48,696 bases of DNA, from NCBI GenBank assembly GCA_012838955.1, contig DUOH01000039.1, forward strand, positions 1 through 48,696, written 5' to 3'. A model generated the notes under the pieces. It was not told where the DNA came from, made no database searches, and saw only the letters and a program-made list of their open reading frames with translations. Position 1 is the stretch's first letter, and each line of letters begins with the position of its first letter. The translations under genes were made by a program, and so were the position numbers. Below are positions 27,103 through 35,472 of the stretch, piece after piece. This DNA is from Bacillota bacterium. Its GTDB lineage: Bacteria > Bacillota > UBA4882 > UBA10575.

Positions 27103-27730
27103 CCGAACCACCTCCTTCATTCTTGTTCACTGCGAGGTCCTCGTCTGTGGCAAAATTGAACAATTCACCCAGTTTGGCCAAGCGTGGATCCGGATAATCG
27201 CTCTCACAGTCACAGGTAGTAATATTTAAATTGGCGCCGCATTGAGCGCAAAGGCCTTTACACTCTTCGGCGCAAAGATATTTCATTGGTAAGGTCAAGA
27301 CTACCGAGTCCCAAAGCGTTTCCGCCAAATCAAGCACATCACCGGAAAAATACTGAATTTTTTCATCTTCCACCGTATCTTTCGCTGTCAAGTCACCATT
27401 GGCCCGATGATTCTTGAACGATACCTTAGGCAAGGCTAACGCATTGTCCTTGGACAAATCCTGCTGAGAGGCGAAGATCTGGCTAAACTCAGCGGTAAGA
27501 CGACCGGTATAAGGTTCTAGACACCGATCACAGCAGGTAGTGAACGGACCCTCGGCTTGCCCTGTGACATAATAACCATCATAAGTATGGCTAACCCCGA
27601 TATTAATTACCCAGGGTTCTGGAAACTTAACTCCGCTATAGTCCGGGAGTTTCAGCTCTGTTGTTTGTTGCAGGGTTTGACCGACTTGCTCTTTAATCGG
27701 TGAGATATCAATCTTAAACTCTAAAGGCAT
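27083..27730 (-). CDS. yceD: DUF177 family protein YceD
   Basis: 215 residues, ATG with GAGGTG upstream. The DUF177 pattern includes a CxxC-type pair (CCDRCLEPY), the MKYLCAEECKGLCAQCG segment and PDPRLAKLGEL. These four Cys motifs suggest metal binding. YceD is linked to large-subunit rRNA stability and ribosome assembly; it is coupled to rpmF. A polar tail of about 25 residues extends past the usual end and overlaps rpmF. Confidence 0.92.
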   Translation of the reverse strand: MPLEFKIDISPIKEQVGQTLQQTTELKLPDYSGVKFPEPWVINIGVSHTYDGYYVTGQAEGPFTTCCDRCLEPYTGRLTAEFSQIFASQQDLSKDNALALPKVSFKNHRANGDLTAKDTVEDEKIQYFSGDVLDLAETLWDSVVLTLPMKYLCAEECKGLCAQCGANLNITTCDCESDYPDPRLAKLGELFNFATDEDLAVNKNEGGGSDGQPKK

Positions 27731-27747
27731 CTACTAGTCACCTCTGT

Positions 27748-27776
27748 ATTATAAACGAGGAGTAATACTTTGTCAA
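27748..27776 (-). promoter_or_regulatory. yceD-rpmF promoter, consensus sigma-A
   Basis: TTGACA (27776-27771) and TATAAT (27753-27748) on the minus strand, 17-base spacer, perfect in both boxes. The transcript would start about 10 bases before the yceD binding site. Confidence 0.9.
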
Positions 27777-27868
27777 TTTTTCTTATCTTTTTTCGAGCCG
27801 GACCACATATTTTTTTAGTCTTTGATAAAAAATCTTCAATAGACCTGAGATCGAAAAGGAGAATGAAG

Positions 27869-28105
27869 ATGAAGTATGTTTCTGGACACAAACGGCTACA
27901 GCTTAAGAATGTCCGTGACGGAAGCGGAAAGTTATTCAACTCCCCGTATGACTTAGGTAAACTGGGTGGGCGGATGACCCAGGTCATGGTCCAAGCCGCT
28001 CAAGACTTTTTAGCCCGGGAAATAGAAGAAGAAGTCCGAAAGAATTTCCGGGCTAATCTACATCAACAATCCGGGCAGTACGACTTATATACTGATCCCA
28101 ACTAA
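27869..28105 (+). CDS. Small hypothetical protein, 78 residues
   Basis: Not recognised. ATG at 27869 with AAAGGAG seven bases upstream; an ATG at 27863 lies too close to the binding site, and the frame further upstream has no start signal. Basic N-terminus (HKRLQLKNVRDGSGK) followed by a predicted amphipathic helix (QAAQDFLAREIEEEVRK). No signal peptide. One of two plus-strand genes in the window; it diverges from yceD and overlaps the 3' end of the SLH gene by 21 bases tail to tail. Confidence 0.65.
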   Translation: MKYVSGHKRLQLKNVRDGSGKLFNSPYDLGKLGGRMTQVMVQAAQDFLAREIEEEVRKNFRANLHQQSGQYDLYTDPN

Positions 28106-28786
28106 AATCCCGGCCAAGCCAATTAAGATCATGTATAAGCGGTTATTACTCACTTCTTCCTGAAGAGCCTCAATCTCCTGACTTTGCTCTTCCAGGAGGC
28201 GGGCTTGTGTTTCATACTTCTCTTCCAGCACGGTGATTCTGGCCTTGTCTTTTAGGATCTCTGCCGCAATCTTCGCCACTTCGGCTTGGAGCTTCTTAGC
28301 CTCTCCTGAGAGCAACCGGATATTTGAGGTGGCTTGGGTCTGATCTTCGGCCAAGATCAACTTGGATTCCTCGATCTTTTTTAACCTTTCCTCCAGCGTT
28401 TTTTGTTCCATCGTCAATAGGACAAGTTCGTTCCGAAATTCATTAGAAAGTTTTCTGATTAATTCTACGTCTTGAGGATTGGTCGTCGTGGTTCCTTCCC
28501 CTACCTCAACGAGAATTTTCGAGACCACCATGGCCAAAGTGTACCGGTTGACCGGGGAGTCGCCCTTAAAGGAGCCATCCTCGTAGAGACCCAGATATCC
28601 CTCTTCTACTAATTGATGAACCGCTTGATATGCCCAATGGTTGGGGGGCACATCTTTAATCTCTGTAGTTTTGGCAAAAGACGGGGAGGAAAACAGAAAA
28701 ACACAGAGTAGAACCAGGAAAACAGGGACTGGTATGCCCTTTAACATGCTGGTAAGCATGTTATTGGTCGATTTTAACCGGGACAA
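28085..28786 (-). CDS. SLH-domain coiled-coil protein, membrane-anchored
   Basis: 233 residues from a TTG at 28786 with AAAGGAGGAG upstream, overlapping the preceding gene by 26 bases. Hydrophobic N-terminus (about 18-38) ending SPSFA, a plausible signal peptide. One SLH domain at about 42-93 (DVPPNHWAYQAVHQLVEEG ... NRYTLAMVVSKIL). A long coiled coil spans about 105-212. A hydrophobic span ends the protein (residues 216-233). SLH domains bind secondary cell-wall polymer or peptidoglycan. SLH plus coiled coil is also the N-terminal layout of OmpM-type porins of diderm Bacillota, but no beta-barrel follows. Likely an envelope tether; function unknown. Confidence 0.82.
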   Translation of the reverse strand: MSRLKSTNNMLTSMLKGIPVPVFLVLLCVFLFSSPSFAKTTEIKDVPPNHWAYQAVHQLVEEGYLGLYEDGSFKGDSPVNRYTLAMVVSKILVEVGEGTTTTNPQDVELIRKLSNEFRNELVLLTMEQKTLEERLKKIEESKLILAEDQTQATSNIRLLSGEAKKLQAEVAKIAAEILKDKARITVLEEKYETQARLLEEQSQEIEALQEEVSNNRLYMILIGLAGILVGISI

Positions 28787-30950
28787 TCTCCACTCCTCCT
28801 TTGTTCGTAATTCTTATGCGCAAACCCTCGATGATGTAAACTGGAATACTGCTTTCCTCACTCCAGAGACTCAAATTTTCCACCGTTAATAATCCTTCTC
28901 CAGGATCTTTGCTCAATTGCAAATGGATAGTGGCTAGACTAATCCCGGTGGGCGCCGGGGAATTTCGTTCCCCGCCTACTCCTCTGACCTGTCCTGCTTC
29001 AGGTTTAATCACACCCGGGTTCCAGGCAGTAAAGGAGCGGTCTTCGATAAAGAAGAGGCCTCTGGAGACGCGTACAACATCCATGACTTTGGGGTTGAAA
29101 TTTATGTTAAACCTGGCGCTTTGCAGAGCCGAAAAATGCTCCGCTCTCACTTCCACAGCAAGAAATTCTCCGGGTTTCACGTCATCAGCCAATGGCAACA
29201 GCCTGATCTTGGGCGTCAAGACCGGCAGACGAATGCCGGTGATATAGAGCACGGGTTTTGTGGAGCTAGATGCAAAGCGCACTCCCAAGTAACTACGGAT
29301 CCCCACTCCGTCCGGGATCAAGTGCCAGGTTAATTTATACTCCTCTCCCGGTTTAAGGTTCCCAATATACTTTTGAATTATTTCATTGGGGGCAGGTTTC
29401 AGGCCTTGGCCGATTTGTAGACTGCCGGTTACACCATACGCAATTGATTCTCCGTTGTTTTTAATAATGGCCTCAATCGGATAAGGCATGGGTGTAACCT
29501 TTTCATCAACTACTTTCAACGGCGGCGGAGGGACTACGCTCAGTGTCAATTTGGGCGGTCCGACCACTCTGATACTCCTGCGTACTCTATTTTCCGGGAG
29601 ATTGATGGCGGAAGCTACGATCTCAAATTGGAATAAACCAATAATCTTCCCGGTCGGTTTTACCTCCCAGTACACCTGGGTCATCTCTCCGGGCTTCAGA
29701 TTACCAATGACCGTCTCGGCCGGGCGTTTCCCAACCAGTTCCAATCCGGAAGGAAGCTGAAGGCGAACTCTGGCGCTGACCGCCGGGCCTTCACCGGTAT
29801 TCTCAATATAAGCCATGATCGAGTAAGTCTTATCAGTCTCCCCCAGGGAGATCTCAGCAGGTGAAGTAACACCTAATTGTAAATCGCCAGGCACCACGGT
29901 TACACCGCCCAGTCCATAGTAGAAGACATAGGTCCTGGTGTCCAGGGGCGCCACAGTAACCGGATTCCACATATAAACCGCCGCGCTGTCCAGGTCAAAC
30001 TCACCGATTCGGGTAAAATCACGGTTCGGGACTAGCGGGACATCCCAGTGGGAATCGGCCACACTGCCCCAATTCGTAAAATACAAAACGTCAGGGGGAG
30101 TAGCCTCTCTACCCTGTAAGGTTCCTTGGGCAATCACCCGGGGTTCCCTTAGTGTATCAAAAGCCTGCCAGAATTCGGGCAGCTCTTCTCGTTTAAAGAC
30201 TGTATCCGTGAGAATAGAGGTCTCCGCAATGCGAAAAGGCGCGCCGTCATTCTGGCCAAGCATGGTATCGATCACCGCTCTGATCCCGATTTCGTGGGGT
30301 AGTTCACTCTTGTTCACTACAGAATACTTGATTTTGGCTGTATCAGAAAGGCCGGTGGTGGTACTTTCTACAATGGAGATCTCCTGAGTGACTTCTATGG
30401 CGCCAAAGCGATAGGTAGTAAAGATCGCCTTGGTTTCAGGATTTATGGTGGGAGGGGTGACCAGTTCGCCATAGAGTCCTTTAACACCGGAGCGCTTTTT
30501 GGTTTGTCCACCAAATATGTAATCCGCGCCATCTATCCGAACGGTAGTATAGGAGGTCCAAGGCTTCTCAAAGCCATAGATTAAAGGTTGTTCCTCATCA
30601 CCTATGCGGTAAGGGTCTCCTCCTGTAACCTTCACGCCGAAACGCCCGGTAGCGTCGTTGGAGTTGTTTACGGCAACGGCAATGTAATCATTACTAATCA
30701 CCACGCGGTCCGGAAAAACCTGGGGAACTATGGTCTCCGGGGCTTTCTCCGCAGTAGGTTCCGGGGTGTTCATCGTAATAACAGCGGTATTTCCGGATTT
30801 TTCTTGAGTGAGACTCTTCTTCGCAGACAGGTTGTTTTCAGCCAAAACGCTCGGTAAATTTGAGTCGGCTGTAACTACGGCCAAGATTAAGATAAAGAAT
30901 ATTACCGCGTACCTGTGTGTATGCGCGCGCGTAAGGACTCTTGGGATCAT
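28761..30950 (-). CDS. Large secreted protein with cohesin-like C-terminal domain
   Basis: 729 residues. N-terminal membrane segment or signal (about 14-28). Residues 80-350 form a beta-rich region of unknown family. Residues 360-575 hold two Ig-like repeats with the shared pattern GNLKPGE (positions 417-423 and 530-536), resembling CARDB or NEW3 domains. Residues 580-705 resemble a cohesin fold (VKPGEFLAVEVRA, SARFNINFNPKVMDVV, GISLATIHLQL). No dockerin is seen here. It shares an ATGA overlap with tonB, so the two are translationally coupled. An exported scaffold or binding protein is likely; domain names are from pattern only. Confidence 0.78.
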   Translation of the reverse strand: MIPRVLTRAHTHRYAVIFFILILAVVTADSNLPSVLAENNLSAKKSLTQEKSGNTAVITMNTPEPTAEKAPETIVPQVFPDRVVISNDYIAVAVNNSNDATGRFGVKVTGGDPYRIGDEEQPLIYGFEKPWTSYTTVRIDGADYIFGGQTKKRSGVKGLYGELVTPPTINPETKAIFTTYRFGAIEVTQEISIVESTTTGLSDTAKIKYSVVNKSELPHEIGIRAVIDTMLGQNDGAPFRIAETSILTDTVFKREELPEFWQAFDTLREPRVIAQGTLQGREATPPDVLYFTNWGSVADSHWDVPLVPNRDFTRIGEFDLDSAAVYMWNPVTVAPLDTRTYVFYYGLGGVTVVPGDLQLGVTSPAEISLGETDKTYSIMAYIENTGEGPAVSARVRLQLPSGLELVGKRPAETVIGNLKPGEMTQVYWEVKPTGKIIGLFQFEIVASAINLPENRVRRSIRVVGPPKLTLSVVPPPPLKVVDEKVTPMPYPIEAIIKNNGESIAYGVTGSLQIGQGLKPAPNEIIQKYIGNLKPGEEYKLTWHLIPDGVGIRSYLGVRFASSSTKPVLYITGIRLPVLTPKIRLLPLADDVKPGEFLAVEVRAEHFSALQSARFNINFNPKVMDVVRVSRGLFFIEDRSFTAWNPGVIKPEAGQVRGVGGERNSPAPTGISLATIHLQLSKDPGEGLLTVENLSLWSEESSIPVYIIEGLRIRITNKGGVEIVPVKIDQ

Positions 30951-31741
30951 TCTGAGGTTCCTCCTTCCTCTGGTGAAAGATAGGTGGTCTCTTCCAGAAA
31001 ACGCGGACCCTCTACCTCATCATTGGTAAAACTCAGTTCTACGGATAATTGGTATGGTTTGGGAGCAGGTTTGAACTTCCACAATCTTTTGATGGTCAGC
31101 AGACAATGCTCGTCGAGTTTTATGTGGCCGGAAGACATGATCAGCTCCGGCTCTTTGGCGAGAGTTCCTTCCTCATTTATGAAAATTCTTATTCTGACTA
31201 CTCCTTCGATTCCTTTATTCAACAGATCTTTCGGATAGGAGGTATGATTGACCATCAACATCCCACGGCCGTTCCCCAACGGCGGCAGGGGCGGCGGAGC
31301 CGGTTTAGCAGAAGCCTCCTCCTCCACCTCGGCGGACGCGGCTTCCGGCTCCGGCTTGACCGCTTCTTGTGGGGAAACGGCCGGTTCTTTCTGCTCGGCC
31401 GGTGGAGCCTGACGGGGAGCGGGTTTTTTCTGAGTAACCTCAGTGGGCCGACTTTCTTCTTCGATTTTTGCCTTCGAGGAGATGGTTTTTTCTGTAGCAT
31501 TATTGGAAAGGTCGGTTGTGGCCGCTCTCTCCTCCACCTTTGGCGTTGACGTTGGTTTCCGCTCAATACTCCGGGTGTTTTCTACCTCCACCAAACGGGA
31601 ATAAACTCTGATCACTTGAAGCTCCTTACTGCGCTGACCCCAAGCGCCGTTTGGCAATAACAGCAATAGGGCATGAAGGAGAAGAGCGATCAAGAAAGAG
31701 GTGACAGATCTGAAGTTATCTTTTTGGCGGAGATATCTCAT
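30947..31741 (-). CDS. tonB: TonB-like energy transducer
   Basis: 264 residues. One N-terminal membrane span (about 12-30). A periplasmic linker rich in Pro, Glu, Lys and Ala (about 55-155) ends in PPPLPPL. The TonB C-terminal domain lies at about 165-240 (YPKDLLNKGIEGVVRIRIF ... LTIKRLWKFKP). With ExbB and ExbD upstream, it should couple the proton gradient to a partner beyond the inner membrane. Its binding site GGAGG overlaps the exbD stop. TonB is unusual in Bacillota and expected mainly in lineages with an outer membrane. No TonB-dependent receptor is in the window. Confidence 0.88.
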   Translation of the reverse strand: MRYLRQKDNFRSVTSFLIALLLHALLLLLPNGAWGQRSKELQVIRVYSRLVEVENTRSIERKPTSTPKVEERAATTDLSNNATEKTISSKAKIEEESRPTEVTQKKPAPRQAPPAEQKEPAVSPQEAVKPEPEAASAEVEEEASAKPAPPPLPPLGNGRGMLMVNHTSYPKDLLNKGIEGVVRIRIFINEEGTLAKEPELIMSSGHIKLDEHCLLTIKRLWKFKPAPKPYQLSVELSFTNDEVEGPRFLEETTYLSPEEGGTSE

Positions 31742-31747
31742 GATTAA

Positions 31748-32173
31748 TTAACCTCCCGCATCCGCCTGCAAGCGCTTCTTGGCTTTTTCCACACCTAAAG
31801 CAGGCATGGTCACTCCCGCTGAGGAAATAGCGTCCATTACTTCGATGAGTTTGCCATAGGTTACTTTGGTATCGGCATTGATGACCACCAGCAGATTAGG
31901 ATCATCCGCAACCAAAGGTTGTAAAGTAGTAATTAATCTATGCAAAGAGACGGGTTCCGACCCATAATAGATGCGTCCGTTCTTGTCTATGCTCACTACC
32001 ACCCTGTTCTCTATGGCCGTTCCCTGGCTGGAGCTGGGTAACTCCAGCGGGATCCCGGAGGCCGCGGTCCTGAAGGTAGTAGTAAATAAGAAGAAGAATA
32101 ATAAAAAAAGAGAGATATCTAGCATGGGGATGATATCTACGTTAGGCTTGCGGATCGTACGCTTAAACATCAT
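31748..32173 (-). CDS. exbD: ExbD/TolR family proton channel subunit
   Basis: 141 residues from the ATG at 32173 (GAGGTG six bases upstream), overlapping the exbB end by 11 bases; a TTG/ATG further up at 32194 is less likely. Single membrane span with the essential Asp in IIPMLDISLFLLFFFLF. The periplasmic domain has VVVSIDKNGRIYY and VVINADTKVTYGKLIEVMD, usual for ExbD/TolR. It forms the proton motor with ExbB. Confidence 0.92.
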   Translation of the reverse strand: MMFKRTIRKPNVDIIPMLDISLFLLFFFLFTTTFRTAASGIPLELPSSSQGTAIENRVVVSIDKNGRIYYGSEPVSLHRLITTLQPLVADDPNLLVVINADTKVTYGKLIEVMDAISSAGVTMPALGVEKAKKRLQADAGG

Positions 32174-32786
32174 CGGAAACACCTCTGTTTCCATAATTAT
32201 CCAGAAAGTCTTTGCTGAATAAATTCATCTGTTGCACGCGTCGTTCAATCATACTATTTAACCAATGTATGATGAAGAGGGACGGAATGGCGATCATCAG
32301 ACCGGCGGCAGTGGTGAGCAAGGCTTCGGCGATCCCTTGGCCTAAAGCGGTGGCAGAGGGTAGTCCTTGAGCTGCGGAAAAGATGTTAAAACTTTGAATA
32401 ATCCCATTCACAGTACCAAGTAACCCCAAGAGCGGCGAAGCGGTTACTACTACATCAAGTAAACCGAGACCTCTTTCCATTCGTTTAATCTCCATCTCTC
32501 CGGCTTCTTTTAAGTTACGTTCTAAAACATCTCGCTCTTTCCCAAAGTAAATCATGCCGGATTGAAGCATTCTAGTCACCGGATGATTAATCCTCTGTAA
32601 GTACTGAATGGCGTCTAAAGGGGCTTCTTTTTCCAATAGTCTAAGTACTACGCGTTTGACGTCCTCCAAGTCCGCCCGTTGCGAAAGGAAGAACCAGAGA
32701 CGTTCGATGGTAACGGTAACCACAATGACCGAACATAATATTAGTGGATACATAACAGGTCCGCCGCTCTGAATTAACTGCCGCAT
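32163..32786 (-). CDS. exbB: ExbB/TolQ/MotA family proton channel protein
   Basis: 207 residues, ATG with GAGAGGGG upstream. Three membrane spans: about 9-28, 112-135 and 155-178. The conserved core is LLDVVVTASPLLGLLGTVNGII and then GIAEALLTTAAGLMIAIPS, which hold the channel Thr and Gly residues of the family. The first gene of the exbB-exbD-tonB-secreted protein-SLH run, all coupled by overlaps. Confidence 0.94.
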   Translation of the reverse strand: MRQLIQSGGPVMYPLILCSVIVVTVTIERLWFFLSQRADLEDVKRVVLRLLEKEAPLDAIQYLQRINHPVTRMLQSGMIYFGKERDVLERNLKEAGEMEIKRMERGLGLLDVVVTASPLLGLLGTVNGIIQSFNIFSAAQGLPSATALGQGIAEALLTTAAGLMIAIPSLFIIHWLNSMIERRVQQMNLFSKDFLDNYGNRGVSDDV

Positions 32787-32825
32787 TAAGATATTCCCCT
32801 CTCCGTCAGAATTTTCACCCGTTTT

Positions 32826-32854
32826 GTATTCTATAATACTCTGAATACTGTCAA
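32826..32854 (-). promoter_or_regulatory. Possible exbB promoter with inverted repeat
   Basis: TTGACA (32854-32849) is consensus; the best -10, TAGAAT (32833-32828), is only 15 bases away. GTATTC/GAATAC arms (32826-32831, 32843-32848) form an inverted repeat across the spacer, a candidate operator. It does not match the Fur box. Confidence 0.4.
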
Positions 32855-32922
32855 AAAATCCATAAACATGGAAATACCGGGATTTCTAATCTTCTCTAGA
32901 TTTCGATGGTGGAAGAAAAAAT

Positions 32923-32951
32923 CCTCCCGGAATCGGAAAAGATCAGGGAGG
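32923..32951 (-). terminator. Intrinsic terminator after purD
   Basis: CCTCCC/GGGAGG stem with a 17-base loop, followed on the minus strand by ATTTTTTC. It ends the purine operon about 40 bases past the purD stop. Confidence 0.7.
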
Positions 32952-32992
32952 GAAAAGCTGTAAGTAACCTTATCTTAACAATAACTTGTGGC

Positions 32993-34267
32993 CTATTGAC
33001 GGTTCAGTTCCCGCCACCCAATGTCTTTTCTGTATTGACAGCCGGGAAAGTCAATGATCTCCGCTCCTTGGTAGGCCTTGGCCAAAGCCTGGGGAAGATC
33101 ACGTCCGATCCCGACCAGATTCAAGACTCTACCCCCAGCGGTTTGCCAGCAATCCTTCTCTTTTTTGGTGCCAGCGTGAAAGACCAGGAGATCTTGGATT
33201 TTTGCTGCTTCGGAAAGGCCGGTGATCCTTTGGCCTACTTCATAGGAGCCGGGGTATCCAGCGGAGGCCAGGACCACACAAGCGGCAGAGGCCTCTTTCC
33301 ATTTGAGTTCAACTTGATCCAGGCGGCGCTCAATCACCGCCAAGCAGATGTCAAGTAGGTCATTTTCCAATAAAGGCAAGATAACCTGGGCTTCCGGGTC
33401 ACCAAAGCGGACATTGAACTCAACCACTTTGGGACCATCATCCGTAATCATTAAGCCCACATAGAGCAGGCCGGAATAAGGATGCCCTTCTTTCGCCATT
33501 CCCTCGATTGTGGGTTCCAGGATCGTTTGGCGAACCTCCGTCAATAATTCCGGAGTCAGCAGGGAGGCAGGTGCATAAGCGCCCATTCCGCCGGTATTCG
33601 GCCCTTGATCTCCGGCGAAGGCTCTTTTATGGTCTTGGGCCGGTAGCAGCGGCAAGATGGTGGTTCCATCGGTCACCGCCAAGAGCGATACCTCTTCTCC
33701 ATAGAGAGTCTCCTCAATAACCACTTGTTTTCCGGCGTCGCCATAGATCTTTTCCACCATTAAATCTTTGATCGCCTTCTCCGCCTCAGCCGGGTTGTCA
33801 GCCACTGTCACTCCTTTTCCGGCGGCCAATCCGTCGGCTTTAACCACTAGCGGCCCTGTTTGAGACCGTACATACGATAAGGCGGCTTGCGGGTCGGTGA
33901 AGACCTGAAAACCGGCGGTTGGAATCTGGTATTTAGCCATCACCTCTTTGGCCCGGACTTTACTCGCTTCCAACTGAGCTGCGCCCTTGGAGGGACCAAA
34001 GACCGGTAATCCCCGTTTCGCAAAGAGATCGGTGATCCCCAAAGCAAGATACATTTCCGGGCCGACAATGGTCAGGTCGATCCGTTGCTGCTCCGCCCAA
34101 TCGGCCAAGGCTTCCATACTATTGCCGTCAACTGCCACCGGCTCCGCCAACTCGCGCAGGCCGTCACTACCCGGTGCAACATATATATGCTCTACTTTAG
34201 GACTTTGTTTAATCTTCCAGGCCAAGGCATGTTCACGGCCACCGGAGCCAATGATTAAAACACGCAT
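32993..34267 (-). CDS. purD: Phosphoribosylamine-glycine ligase
   Basis: 424 residues from the ATG at 34267 with GGAGGTG upstream; a longer frame starts at 34294. ATP-grasp enzyme: LIIGSGGREHALAWK at the start, GPLVVKADGLAAGKGV, and HPYSGLLYVGLMI with EFNVRFGDPE, the metal-binding acidic region. It joins glycine to phosphoribosylamine. Last gene of the operon; glyA, at its other end, supplies glycine metabolism. Confidence 0.97.
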   Translation of the reverse strand: MRVLIIGSGGREHALAWKIKQSPKVEHIYVAPGSDGLRELAEPVAVDGNSMEALADWAEQQRIDLTIVGPEMYLALGITDLFAKRGLPVFGPSKGAAQLEASKVRAKEVMAKYQIPTAGFQVFTDPQAALSYVRSQTGPLVVKADGLAAGKGVTVADNPAEAEKAIKDLMVEKIYGDAGKQVVIEETLYGEEVSLLAVTDGTTILPLLPAQDHKRAFAGDQGPNTGGMGAYAPASLLTPELLTEVRQTILEPTIEGMAKEGHPYSGLLYVGLMITDDGPKVVEFNVRFGDPEAQVILPLLENDLLDICLAVIERRLDQVELKWKEASAACVVLASAGYPGSYEVGQRITGLSEAAKIQDLLVFHAGTKKEKDCWQTAGGRVLNLVGIGRDLPQALAKAYQGAEIIDFPGCQYRKDIGWRELNRQ

Positions 34268-34406
34268 TACTTCACCTCCAAGGACTCTTGTCATGACAAG
34301 GTCTTCTCCAAGCTCGGTCTAGTACAAGCTTAGTTTGGTTCAAGTATAATCTGGTCTAGGCTTATTCTTGTTCAAAGCCAGTCTTGTTTAGCTCAGTATA
34401 GTTTCC

Positions 34407-35309
34407 TCAGTCTTCATCCACTCCAGGAAGTTTTTCTCCGGTGAGCAGGTGATACGCTTCCAGGTATTTCTGTCGGGTGTCGGCAATTACCTGGGCAGGC
34501 AAGGATGGGGCCGGTGGGGTGTAATCCCAATTAACCCCGGTCAAATAATCCCGGACATATTGTTTATCGAAACTGGGTTGGCTCTTGCCCGGAGTATACT
34601 GCGCCAGTGGCCAGAACCTTGACGAGTCGGGCGTAAAGATCTCGTCCACCACGATTAATTCTCCGTCCAGGATGGCAAATTCAAATTTGGTGTCCGCAAT
34701 AATGATCCCTGATTCTTCGGCTTTTTGGGCGCCTACTTTAAAGAGGGCCAAGGAAGTCCGGCGCAACTCCTCCGCCAACTCCACGCCGACTGTATTCTCC
34801 AGTTCTTTGTAGGTTATAGGTAGATCATGGCCTTCCTCCGCTTTGGTAGTGGGCGTGAAGATCGGTTCGGGTAATTTTGCGCTTTCCTCCAACCCTGCCG
34901 ACAGTTTGATTCCGTTTACAGTCTCTGATCTTTGGTATTCTTTCCATCCGGAGCCGGTCAGATAACCGCGGACTATGCATTCCACCGGGAGCACCCGGCC
35001 TTTTTTAACCAACATGGATCTACCTTCTAGGACCTGTCGGTGTTTCTGCAGTTCATGAGGGAAAGCGGAAATATCCGTAGAGATCAAGTGGTTGGGAAAG
35101 TCCGCAGCAGTCAGCCTAAACCAAAAGGCGGAGAGGGCCGTTAAGATCTTGCCTTTGTCCGGAATCGGTTCGGCTAATATTACATCAAAAGCGGATAAAC
35201 GATCGGTGGCGACAATTAATAATTCCCGGCCGAGGTCATACACATCACGGACTTTACCCCGGCGCACAGGAAATTCCCGAAGATCGGTGTGAACTACCGC
35301 GTTTGCCAA
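34407..35309 (-). CDS. purC: SAICAR synthase, long form
   Basis: 300 residues, TTG with AGGAGG upstream. Motifs: RRGKVRDVYDLG, ATDRLSAFD, ECIVRGYLTGSGWKEY and DTKFEFA. It is longer than the roughly 240 residues of Bacillus PurC and resembles the approximately 300-residue form of yeast and some bacteria. It ligates aspartate to CAIR. A 139-base gap to purD holds a degenerate direct repeat (GGTCTAG..GCTTA..GTTCAA twice) but no gene. Confidence 0.96.
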   Translation of the reverse strand: MANAVVHTDLREFPVRRGKVRDVYDLGRELLIVATDRLSAFDVILAEPIPDKGKILTALSAFWFRLTAADFPNHLISTDISAFPHELQKHRQVLEGRSMLVKKGRVLPVECIVRGYLTGSGWKEYQRSETVNGIKLSAGLEESAKLPEPIFTPTTKAEEGHDLPITYKELENTVGVELAEELRRTSLALFKVGAQKAEESGIIIADTKFEFAILDGELIVVDEIFTPDSSRFWPLAQYTPGKSQPSFDKQYVRDYLTGVNWDYTPPAPSLPAQVIADTRQKYLEAYHLLTGEKLPGVDED

Positions 35310-35472
35310 TTATCTCATCCTCCTGTCATCAACCTGACACACGGTTATGCCTCATAGGTTAAGTTCAATACCGGAGATTAACAGCGAAAACACTCTTTCG
35401 CCCAACTTTCTTCCCTCCCGCGCTAGAGTACGGGAATGCAATTACGCCGACTGCTCAGAAGCGGACGGGGTC

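Noticed and set aside
32787-32860. Fur box upstream of exbB
   Set aside because: No match to the 19-bp Fur consensus; only an unrelated 6-bp inverted repeat is present.
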